Shown here: piece after piece, positions 1-5,263 of the stretch
Layout of the letters: every line of letters starts with the position of its first letter
Numbering within the stretch: position 1 is the first letter of the stretch
Source of the DNA: Jeotgalicoccus sp052093725
Lineage (GTDB): Bacteria; Bacillota; Bacilli; Staphylococcales; Salinicoccaceae
Direction: 5' to 3'
NCBI GenBank assembly: GCA_052093725.1
Contig: JBQDHL010000095.1
Location: 1 to 5,316, forward strand
Length of the DNA stretch: 5,316 bases
The notes under the pieces: model-generated
What the model was told of the DNA's origin: nothing
Databases searched by the model: none
What the model saw: only the letters and a program-made list of their open reading frames with translations
Made by a program: the position numbers and the translations under genes

Positions 1-84
1 GGTTCAGAGAAAATGAATATTTACGGTATTGATAAAGATGGAAATGAATCACCGGTATTTGCTGAAGGTAACTGGGCATTTTAA
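1..84 (+). CDS. 3' end of an unidentified CDS (partial, FN3-like tail)
   Basis: Frame 1 is open from the first base and stops at TAA 82-84, giving the last 27 residues of a protein whose body lies outside the window. The tail contains IYGIDKDGNESPVF, which resembles the F-to-G strand end of fibronectin type III domains (pattern Y-x-x-D-x-x-G-N-x-S-P). Such domains end some secreted or cell-wall proteins of Bacillota, including some class A penicillin-binding proteins. In Staphylococcus the glycosyltransferase gene sgtB lies near recX, so a cell-wall enzyme here would not be surprising, but that is a guess. No convincing terminator follows the stop codon. The reading frame is plausible; the product is unknown. 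Confidence 0.5.
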   Translation, partial: GSEKMNIYGIDKDGNESPVFAEGNWAF

Positions 85-114
85 TAAAATAAGCGTACAA
101 TTCATTTGAAAATA

Positions 115-123
115 TGATACAAT
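115..123 (+). promoter_or_regulatory. Extended -10 promoter for the small membrane protein gene
   Basis: TGATACAAT at 115-123 matches the extended -10 form TGnTATAAT with one mismatch in the hexamer (TACAAT, 118-123). The expected -35 position (about 95-100, GTACAA) matches poorly, which is typical of extended -10 promoters. Transcription would start near 130, leaving a leader of roughly 38 nt before ATG 168. That makes a start at the upstream TTG (132) unlikely. Confidence 0.55.
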
Positions 124-154
124 TTAAGTAATTGTTATTATGGGAAATTCCGTT

Positions 155-161
155 GAGGAGG
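155..161 (+). promoter_or_regulatory. Ribosome binding site that fixes the start at 168
   Basis: GAGGAGG at 155-161 is a near-complete anti-16S match, six bases before ATG 168. The same frame stays open upstream to a TTG at 132, but that codon has no Shine-Dalgarno sequence and sits almost at the predicted transcription start. Translation therefore begins at 168. Confidence 0.85.
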
Positions 162-167
162 ATTTTT

Positions 168-323
168 ATGGGAAGCTGGCTAATGCTTTTAGTCGTATTA
201 TCTTTTGTAACTGCAATTCTCGGTTTTGCAGCAGTGCTTTATTACTTCCTGGCACAAGCGTTCCACAGTAAAGATGCACTTGTGATTGATACACCGGAAG
301 AAGCGCTCGAGCGCAAAATATAA
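168..323 (+). CDS. Small single-pass membrane protein (51 aa), unknown function
   Basis: A 51-residue protein starting MGSWLMLLVV. Residues about 4-28 form one long hydrophobic helix rich in Leu, Val, Phe and Ala, ending in an aromatic belt (YYF, 25-27). A short polar tail follows (about 31-51) with SKDALVIDTPEEALERK. There is no cysteine and no lipobox or cleavable signal pattern, so it is probably a membrane-anchored small protein; tail orientation cannot be decided firmly. It has its own extended -10 promoter, a very strong ribosome binding site and its own terminator, so it is probably monocistronic and well translated. I do not recognise a family. Coding is supported by the ribosome binding site and the clear hydrophobic-then-charged design, not by homology. 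The longer 63-residue version from TTG 132 is rejected. Confidence 0.75.
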   Translation: MGSWLMLLVVLSFVTAILGFAAVLYYFLAQAFHSKDALVIDTPEEALERKI

Positions 324-333
324 GAAACTTACT

Positions 334-362
334 TAGAGGAGATGCATATCTCCTCTATTTTT
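334..362 (+). terminator. Intrinsic terminator after the small membrane protein gene
   Basis: A perfect 10-bp stem (334-343 pairing with 348-357, AGAGGAGAT/ATCTCCTCT plus one outer T-A pair) with a GCAT loop is followed by TTTTT at 358-362. It begins 10 bp after the small gene's stop and ends about 20 bp before the thioesterase start. It separates the small unit from the recX operon, unless read-through feeds the operon. Confidence 0.88.
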
Positions 363-381
363 ATTATAAAGGGGAATATAA

Positions 382-891
382 ATGAAAAAATTAATGTCTG
401 AATCATATGCAGTGAAAACTGCCAACGTACTGCCACCGGATTCAAACTCCCACGGGACAATGTTTGGTGGAAGATTATTGCAGTATGTAGATGATATTGC
501 AGCCATCAGCGCACGACGTCATTGCAGAGAATCTGTAGTAACTGCATCTATAGATTCTATGGACTTTCTATTGCCGATTAACATTGGGGAAATTGTTATA
601 CTGGAAGCAATGGTGACACATACGGGACGCAGTTCAATGGAAGTAATGGTTAAAATATCAAAAGAAGATTTAACGAGAGAGTCGGGTAAAGAGCTCGCAG
701 CTTTTTCATTTTTAACTTTTGTTGCACTGGATGAAAACAATAAAACTGTTGAAGTTCCTAAAATAGAGCCGGACAATGAACGTCTGCAATGGCTGAGTGA
801 TACTGGTAAAGAACGTGCTGAACGCCGTCTTGAAAGAAAAGAGCACAGCAAATCACTGAGTAACTTTTTCGCATCTGATTTATTGGAGTGA
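382..891 (+). CDS. Acyl-CoA thioesterase, hotdog fold (YkhA/YciA-like)
   Basis: Predicted to hydrolyse acyl-CoA thioesters to free acid and CoA in the cytosol. The 169-residue protein is the usual length for the YkhA/YciA/BFIT group. Residues 20-30 (DSNSHGTMFGG) match the family motif D-x-N-x-x-G-x-x-F-G-G that opens the hotdog domain. YVDDIAAISARRH (35-47) is the central hotdog helix with the family's essential acidic position (D37 by alignment, with N22 the likely partner). VVTASIDSMDFLLP (52-65) is the following conserved strand. The C-terminal 35-40 residues are a charged tail (ERAERRLERKE), as in Bacillus homologues. ATG 382 is preceded by AAAGGGG (368-374) at 7-nt spacing. It is the first gene of the run containing recX, whose start lies 6 bp after this stop. 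Acyl chain preference cannot be read from sequence. Confidence 0.88.
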   Translation: MKKLMSESYAVKTANVLPPDSNSHGTMFGGRLLQYVDDIAAISARRHCRESVVTASIDSMDFLLPINIGEIVILEAMVTHTGRSSMEVMVKISKEDLTRESGKELAAFSFLTFVALDENNKTVEVPKIEPDNERLQWLSDTGKERAERRLERKEHSKSLSNFFASDLLE

Positions 892-897
892 AGCTAG

Positions 898-1668
898 ATG
901 AAAATCAAACGTATTGTAAAACTGAAACGGGAAATGTACGATGTCTTATTTGACGATGGACAGTCTGTAAAAGTACATGAAGAATCGCTTGTACGTTATG
1001 TACTGATTCCCGGAAAAGAACTGGAAGAAGAAGAATTCAAAGAAATTGTTCAAAACATACAGTACGATCAGGCTTACGTTGCCGCGATTAAATATATCAG
1101 CTATAAAATCCGTTCGAATAAAGAGATGAAAAATTATCTTGAAAAGGATTTTGAAGAAGGAATCGTCAGCCAGACAATGTATCGTCTTCAGGACGAAGGA
1201 TATTTAAACGATGAGAATTACGCAAGGTCGTTAAGAAATACATTGTTGAATACGACTGATAAAGGACCGGGGCATCTGAGAAGAGAATTAAAGAAACAGC
1301 AAATTCCGGAGAGTATTATTATAGAAGAAGCGGAATCATTTGATGAACTGATCGATGCGGAACGAATGAATAAATTAAAAGATAAATTCCTTAGAACTCA
1401 CCGGGGTTCTTACGTGCAGTTCAAACAGAAACTGCGTGAGAAGTTAACACTGCGCGGCTACAGCAGCCAACATTTTGAATTGATAAATTATGATGACGAC
1501 TATGATGAAGATACTTATTTTGAGAAAGACTTTGAAAAATATTATAATAAGTATCAGAAGAAAGAAAGCGGCTTTAAACTTAAGCAGAAAATGATTGCGG
1601 CAATGATGGGCAAAGGGTACGCTTATGACAAAATCAGTGAAAAGTTAGGCGGAATGAACGATGGATGA
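898..1668 (+). CDS. recX: Regulatory protein RecX
   Basis: RecX binds RecA and RecA-DNA filaments and modulates recombinase and co-protease activity. The 256-residue length fits the long Bacillota RecX form built from tandem three-helix repeats after an N-terminal beta-rich segment. Residues 1-35 hold that segment (YDVLFDDGQSVKVHEESL). The first repeat, about 56-106, carries the hallmark pattern A-x-x-Y-x-x-x-K-x-R-S-x-x-E-M followed by DEGYLNDENYARS (99-111). KGPGHLRRELKKQQIP (122-137) is the conserved second-repeat motif. Two weaker repeats follow (about 155-195 and 208-250), the last ending GKGYAYDKISEKLGG. A strongly acidic stretch (DDDYDEDTYFEKDFE, 199-213) lies between them. GGAG at 885-888, inside the end of the thioesterase gene, serves as ribosome binding site. 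The 3' end overlaps yfhH by 8 bp. No LexA/DinR-type box was evident nearby. Confidence 0.95.
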   Translation: MKIKRIVKLKREMYDVLFDDGQSVKVHEESLVRYVLIPGKELEEEEFKEIVQNIQYDQAYVAAIKYISYKIRSNKEMKNYLEKDFEEGIVSQTMYRLQDEGYLNDENYARSLRNTLLNTTDKGPGHLRRELKKQQIPESIIIEEAESFDELIDAERMNKLKDKFLRTHRGSYVQFKQKLREKLTLRGYSSQHFELINYDDDYDEDTYFEKDFEKYYNKYQKKESGFKLKQKMIAAMMGKGYAYDKISEKLGGMNDG

Positions 1669-1987
1669 ATCTGTAAGTAAAATGACTCGTAAAGAGTTAA
1701 ATCATTATATTCAAAAGAAACGGGAAGCGATGAGACGTGCTGAGATGATGGGCGTTGAAAACGAATACCGTGTACTGGAGCGCCAGGTGCTTATTGCAGA
1801 ATGCTATCTGATTGATCTGTCTCAAATTGAAAACGGCAAGATTTATAAAGTAATCAGCCAGGAAGATCATTACTTTAAAGTGGAGTATATGAAAGGAATA
1901 TTTGTCTGGGGCTTTTTCGTGAATGGTGATGAAAAAGAATCAGCTATTCCAGTAAGTATGCTGCAGCTGCCTAAAAAGGTCAGATAA
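1661..1987 (+). CDS. yfhH: YfhH family protein (DUF1811)
   Basis: A 108-residue soluble protein of the YfhH family, found next to recX in Bacillus and staphylococci; its biochemical role is unknown. Residues 8-14 (MTRKELN) and the helix to about 52 (RRAEMMGVENEYRVLERQ) match the family's N-terminal helical region. Residues 57-104 form a small beta-rich part with GKIYKV, FKVEYMKGIFVWGFF and IPVSMLQLP, close to the Bacillus pattern of a short Tudor/SH3-like barrel. There is no signal peptide or membrane segment. The start at 1661 lies inside recX (8-bp overlap) and gives the family's usual N-terminus, with MT at positions 8-9. The stop TAA overlaps the next ATG by one base (TAATG at 1985-1989), so translation of the ABC-like gene is probably coupled to it. 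Confidence 0.9.
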   Translation: MDESVSKMTRKELNHYIQKKREAMRRAEMMGVENEYRVLERQVLIAECYLIDLSQIENGKIYKVISQEDHYFKVEYMKGIFVWGFFVNGDEKESAIPVSMLQLPKKVR

Positions 1988-3474
1988 TGAAAAATAACAT
2001 TTTGTTAAAAGGGCTGGACTTATCTTATAGCAAAGAAGCAAAAGATTTTAAAAAGCGCATGCTTGGCAATGCAGGAACAGTACATCTTAAAAATATTAAC
2101 ATTCATTTATATGAAGGCGAAGTGCTTGGACTCTTAAGTGATGCTGAAACTTTGTTCTATATTAAGGAAGTACTGTCCGGCACTTTAAATCCCGTAACAG
2201 GGAAAGTTAAAACACACGGCGGAATATTGAGTCTTGATGTAATGGATCATGTTGCTAATCCGTTCTCCTTAAGTTTCTTCATAGAAGAATTGCTCGAGGA
2301 ATATAAGAGCGGCAAGCAGTTTCAAAGCACAATTGAGCTGCTGCACAATAAGCCTGTTATCCGCAATAATCTGAATAAGAAATTAAAGGATCTGAGCCGT
2401 AAACAGCTGGCGCATATCCTGCTTGAAATTTCAGGGTTAATCGATGTTGAAGTAATTATTTATACTAATTTCCACGAACACCTTGAAGATTTAAACAAGT
2501 TCCGCAGTGTAGTGAACATGCATGAACAAAACGGCAGAGGTGTTCTGCTTTTAGAAACATCGCTTGAACCGATAGAGAAAATGGCAAACTATTTCACATG
2601 GGTCAGCTATGGGCAAATCCGTTTTGAGGGCAGTGTGGAAAAGGGTGTAGAGAGCTACAATAAATATCTCCGCGATAAAAGCATGGTCAAAAATATTGAA
2701 CAGGAATCACTGTTCGATCTGGAATGGAAAAGGCATGTATATGAAGATGAGATGTACAGTGAAAACTTTAAACGTCTCGGCAAACAGCAGGCCTCGGTGC
2801 TCGACAATATCAATATCCGTAAAATTATTGTGACACTGGTACTGGCATTTCTTATGGTTCTGTCAGCGCTCGTCGTATTTATGAATATTTCATTTATCGG
2901 GGAATCACCGACATTCACAGAAGAACAGCAGAACTTCAATGAAAAAATTGTATCCGAGAGACTGTCCTATGCATTTGTTGATAGAGACGGACTGGAGATT
3001 GAGGACACGACGCTGCCACAATATACACTTCTTGAAGTAGCAGCAGCTGACGAAGAAACGTATACTGTTAATTACGGTGGAACTGAAAAAACAGTGAACC
3101 GTAATGAAGTAATTTACTTCAACCCGGCAAGTCTGTATACAGAAGAAGAATTTATGAATCTGCTCCAATATGCGAGTCCGGTAATTCAGAATAACTATCT
3201 GTTTTACTCAAACTATTTAAACGGTGACCGTGCATTCCTTGAGGAGAACATTACATTTGATGTTCTCGATGAGAATCACGGCAGCGTGGCTGGCATTCCA
3301 ATTACTTACCATTTTTCAGGAGATACTGTATTCTCCATGGAATTTGAAGGTGCTGAAAATAATAAGATTACAGAAGATTTAAATCTGACTGGTGAAGTTA
3401 CTATTTTCAGAGTGGATGAAGGATTTATGATTTACGACAGTGTTCAGAATAACTGGAATTATATGAGAAGGTAG
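1987..3474 (+). CDS. TagH-like ABC protein with degenerate ATPase motifs and extracytoplasmic C-terminal domain
   Basis: This 495-residue protein has the TagH/TarH plan (ATP-binding subunit of wall teichoic acid export): an ABC-like domain (about 1-230), one membrane helix (about 278-300) and an extracytoplasmic region (about 301-495). Family features include VHLKNINIHLYEGEVLGLL (32-50), a TagH-type insertion before it (SYSKEAKDFKKRM) and TWVSYGQIRFEG (204-215), like the TagH end of the nucleotide domain. The catalytic motifs are lost. The Walker A position reads GLLSDAETLFYIKEVLSG (48-65), with no GxxGxGKS/T. The signature is LSRKQ (136-140) instead of LSGGQ. The Walker B Asp and catalytic Glu align to T160 and N161, and the H-switch His to T191. 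Residues about 325-378 look SH3b-like, and 385-490 may be an NTF2-like or TcaA-like fold (both weak). The frame is intact and the start is coupled to yfhH by TAATG. It is probably a pseudo-ATPase partner of the next gene rather than a teichoic acid exporter ATPase. Confidence 0.72.
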   Translation: MKNNILLKGLDLSYSKEAKDFKKRMLGNAGTVHLKNINIHLYEGEVLGLLSDAETLFYIKEVLSGTLNPVTGKVKTHGGILSLDVMDHVANPFSLSFFIEELLEEYKSGKQFQSTIELLHNKPVIRNNLNKKLKDLSRKQLAHILLEISGLIDVEVIIYTNFHEHLEDLNKFRSVVNMHEQNGRGVLLLETSLEPIEKMANYFTWVSYGQIRFEGSVEKGVESYNKYLRDKSMVKNIEQESLFDLEWKRHVYEDEMYSENFKRLGKQQASVLDNINIRKIIVTLVLAFLMVLSALVVFMNISFIGESPTFTEEQQNFNEKIVSERLSYAFVDRDGLEIEDTTLPQYTLLEVAAADEETYTVNYGGTEKTVNRNEVIYFNPASLYTEEEFMNLLQYASPVIQNNYLFYSNYLNGDRAFLEENITFDVLDENHGSVAGIPITYHFSGDTVFSMEFEGAENNKITEDLNLTGEVTIFRVDEGFMIYDSVQNNWNYMRR

Positions 3475-3485
3475 GTGCGCGGATA

Positions 3486-4247
3486 ATGAATTACAGAGTT
3501 AAATACTTGCTTAGACGCGTATTCAGACAGGCTGACAGATTTACGCTGTTAAACTTAACACCTGTACTCATTTACATTGCGGGACTGGTTCTGCTCTTCA
3601 TCGGTTTTATGACAGCTGAAGATAGTACGATGGTCCGGGTGCTATACGGCACGGTAGGTTTCATGGCTGCAGTATGGATATTCAGTATGGTGATTCTGAA
3701 TAAGAACGAAGCATACGTTAAAGGTTCTATTTTAAAAGTAAATTATATACCGCTGTATTTACGTATATTACCGACAATGATTTACCAGACAATTATGTTT
3801 ATGATTTTTATAACGATGTACAGTGCTTTTACGGCACTGTTCGTTGATAACTGGATGATGAATATATACTCGCTCCTGTATTACATCCTGCTCGGAGTTA
3901 TTCTCGTCATTCCATTTACGATGTTATTTTTAGGCGTATCGATGCACATTAATACGAGTAAAATTAATCCGATACTGTTCGTTATCGTGCTGCTGATCGT
4001 CCCGGTGTTTTATTTACCGGAGCAGCTGCCCTCTATTGTAGAGAGTATCTTTAGTCTCAATCCATTTTATTATGTGATTAACGGCTTGCAGAATAACTCA
4101 ATTCATCAGGCATGGTCTGTAAATAGATTGCCTTTTGATATATTGTATGTGACGCAGGTGGCTATTCTTTATTTATGGATGTTTGAGTCATATAATAAAA
4201 TGAAAATTCAATTATATAATGAAAAAAACAGCATGCCTAAACTTTAG
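3486..4247 (+). CDS. TagG-like ABC-2 type membrane protein (permease)
   Basis: A 253-residue polytopic membrane protein with about six hydrophobic helices (near 24-41, 50-70, 94-118, 126-152, 160-177 and 214-234), close in size to TagG/TarG permeases. The best family signal is SLNPFYYVINGLQNN (190-204), which matches the TagG/Wzm-type motif L-N-P-x-x-Y-x-x-x-G-Y/L-R before the last helix. It is preceded by a hydrophobic VPVFYLPEQLP (172-182) where permeases have P-I-x-Y/W-x-x-x-x-L-P. The N-terminal half lacks the usual amphipathic Y-x-x-S-x-L-G-x-x-W segment, so the protein is divergent. It starts 11 bp after the ATPase-like gene behind AAGGTAGGTG (3467-3476). The pairing suggests a two-subunit membrane complex, but the substrate is unknown and transport is doubtful if the partner cannot hydrolyse ATP. 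The last codons and stop lie inside the terminator hairpin. Confidence 0.75.
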   Translation: MNYRVKYLLRRVFRQADRFTLLNLTPVLIYIAGLVLLFIGFMTAEDSTMVRVLYGTVGFMAAVWIFSMVILNKNEAYVKGSILKVNYIPLYLRILPTMIYQTIMFMIFITMYSAFTALFVDNWMMNIYSLLYYILLGVILVIPFTMLFLGVSMHINTSKINPILFVIVLLIVPVFYLPEQLPSIVESIFSLNPFYYVINGLQNNSIHQAWSVNRLPFDILYVTQVAILYLWMFESYNKMKIQLYNEKNSMPKL

Positions 4248-4256
4248 GCATGCTGT
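4222..4256. terminator. Bidirectional terminator between convergent genes
   Basis: ACAGCATGCCTAAA (4228-4241) and TTTAGGCATGCTGT (4243-4256) form a perfect 14-bp inverted repeat around C4242; in RNA the innermost bases would open as the loop. On the minus strand the stem is followed by seven Ts (A4222-4228 on plus), making a textbook terminator for yfhP. On the plus strand only CATTTAATT follows, so termination of the operon is probably weaker. The plus-strand stop codon (TAG 4245-4247) lies in the second arm. Confidence 0.9.
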
Positions 4257-4259
4257 CAT

Positions 4260-5198
4260 TTAATTAGTGGCTAATTTTCGCTGCAGTTTCGTTTCTGAAT
4301 ATACCCATCCGGTGTAGCTGGACTGTACTTCATAATCATCCTTATCAAGATGCATAATGCAGACGAAAGGATAATGTCCATCTTTTAAATATCTTAAATC
4401 GATATATCTGACTTCTACTGTATCCTCGCTTAGTTCTTTAATTTCATAACGGTATATTGAAGAGAAGAATGTGAAAGACATAAAGTTTTTATCATCTTTT
4501 ACTGCTTCGAATAAATCTCCTTCAAGCGGGCCAATCTTATCAAAGCGGTCGTAAAATACAACCTGACCTTTAAAAGTACGGCCGACATAATATGCTTCTT
4601 CTGTAACGACTACAACCCGCCACTCATTGAAGCGGATAGTAGGCAGACAGAATACACGTGTAATTTCATCATCTGGAAGGAGCTGTTTAATTTTATCAAC
4701 TAAATACTTCTGGTAAATAAAGCGCGCAATGTAGTAAAGAACCAGTGCGGCATATAATATAATGAATAGTGTGACGGGGTTAAAGCCGATAAACCACAAT
4801 ATAAAGTATGAGATATGCATAACGATCATCGGAATATCGATGGTATTTATAAACCCGAGCTGCAGCCACGTATGATTGAATGGCCGGAGCGCCTGGGTGC
4901 CGTACGCATTAAATATATCCGAGAATACGTGAAGTGACACTGCAAACAGCGACCATAAATACATATTGATGAATGGTAAACCGAAAAACAGAGTAAACGG
5001 CAGAGAGTGAGTAACACCTCTGTGGTTTTTAATATATACAGCATTATTTTTAATTTTTAAGATAGTATCGAGATCGGGAATAAGAGATGCACCGACAACT
5101 GTCGTAATAAATCCGGCAGATACGGGATCGACTGCAGGATCGATGTAGGCCAGGCCGACAATCGTGCCGCCCATTAATGTATGTGTTAATGTATCCAT
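4260..5198 (-). CDS. yfhP: YfhP family membrane protein (DUF457, YdjM-like putative metal-dependent hydrolase)
   Basis: A 312-residue inner-membrane protein of the YfhP/YdjM (DUF457) group, annotated as membrane-bound metal-dependent hydrolases although the reaction is not established. The N-terminus MDTLTHTLMGG is typical of the family. Candidate metal-site residues are present: H6, PDLD (41-44), HRGVTHS (59-65) and HVFSDIFNAYG (90-100), with D121 after a conserved L-G-F-x-N-T-I. Hydrophobic segments lie near 8-40, 66-95, 123-138 and 141-161. A soluble C-terminal domain (about 170-312) is mostly beta-strand. ATG 5198 has GGAG (plus positions 5206-5209) seven bases upstream and gives the family N-terminus. 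The frame continues to a TTG at 5216, but that start would place the ribosome binding site inside the gene. It is convergent with the recX operon and divergent from mutY, the same yfhP-mutY neighbourhood known in Bacillales. Confidence 0.9.
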   Translation of the reverse strand: MDTLTHTLMGGTIVGLAYIDPAVDPVSAGFITTVVGASLIPDLDTILKIKNNAVYIKNHRGVTHSLPFTLFFGLPFINMYLWSLFAVSLHVFSDIFNAYGTQALRPFNHTWLQLGFINTIDIPMIVMHISYFILWFIGFNPVTLFIILYAALVLYYIARFIYQKYLVDKIKQLLPDDEITRVFCLPTIRFNEWRVVVVTEEAYYVGRTFKGQVVFYDRFDKIGPLEGDLFEAVKDDKNFMSFTFFSSIYRYEIKELSEDTVEVRYIDLRYLKDGHYPFVCIMHLDKDDYEVQSSYTGWVYSETKLQRKLATN

Positions 5199-5263
5199 GA
5201 CTTCACTCCGTTTCAATACGGGATTTTATTTATAAATATATTTTTAAAAAGGTGAGTTTTAAA
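5199..5263. promoter_or_regulatory. AT-rich divergent spacer with likely yfhP and mutY promoters
   Basis: This 65-bp gap separates the two divergent starts and must hold the signals for both unless mutY is transcribed from elsewhere. The core 5223-5250 is almost pure A/T and includes TATAAA (5231-5236) and a 12-bp palindrome TATTTATAAATA (5227-5238). No well-spaced -35/-10 pair can be assigned on either strand. AAAAAGGTGAG (5246-5256) provides the mutY ribosome binding site. Confidence 0.4.

Noticed and set aside
132..167. TTG start giving a 63-residue form of the small membrane protein
   Set aside because: There is no Shine-Dalgarno sequence before TTG 132, it lies at the predicted transcription start, and GAGGAGG sits just before ATG 168.
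303..314. 12-bp palindrome GCGCTCGAGCGC at the end of the small gene
   Set aside because: It is inside coding sequence for the EALER segment; the hairpin would have only a 4-bp stem, and there is no second copy to suggest an operator.
519..851. 110-codon minus-strand open frame
   Set aside because: It lies wholly antisense to the thioesterase, whose family motifs are clear; its Ser/Arg-rich composition is that of a shadow frame, and there is no ribosome binding site.
2655..3168. Two minus-strand open frames (94 and 87 codons)
   Set aside because: They are antisense to the intact TagH-like gene, rich in Cys, Ser and Phe, with no ribosome binding sites or recognisable motifs.
3820..3840. 7-bp inverted repeat (ACAGTGC/GCACTGT) with a 7-nt loop
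   Set aside because: It is inside the permease-like gene with no T-tract after it; a chance hairpin is the simplest explanation.
4847..5044. 65-codon minus-strand open frame
   Set aside because: It is an alternate frame inside yfhP, which has strong family motifs.
5227..5238. AT palindrome TATTTATAAATA as a possible operator between yfhP and mutY
   Set aside because: It is pure A/T in an AT-rich spacer, so it is expected by chance; it has no half-site resembling a known regulator box.
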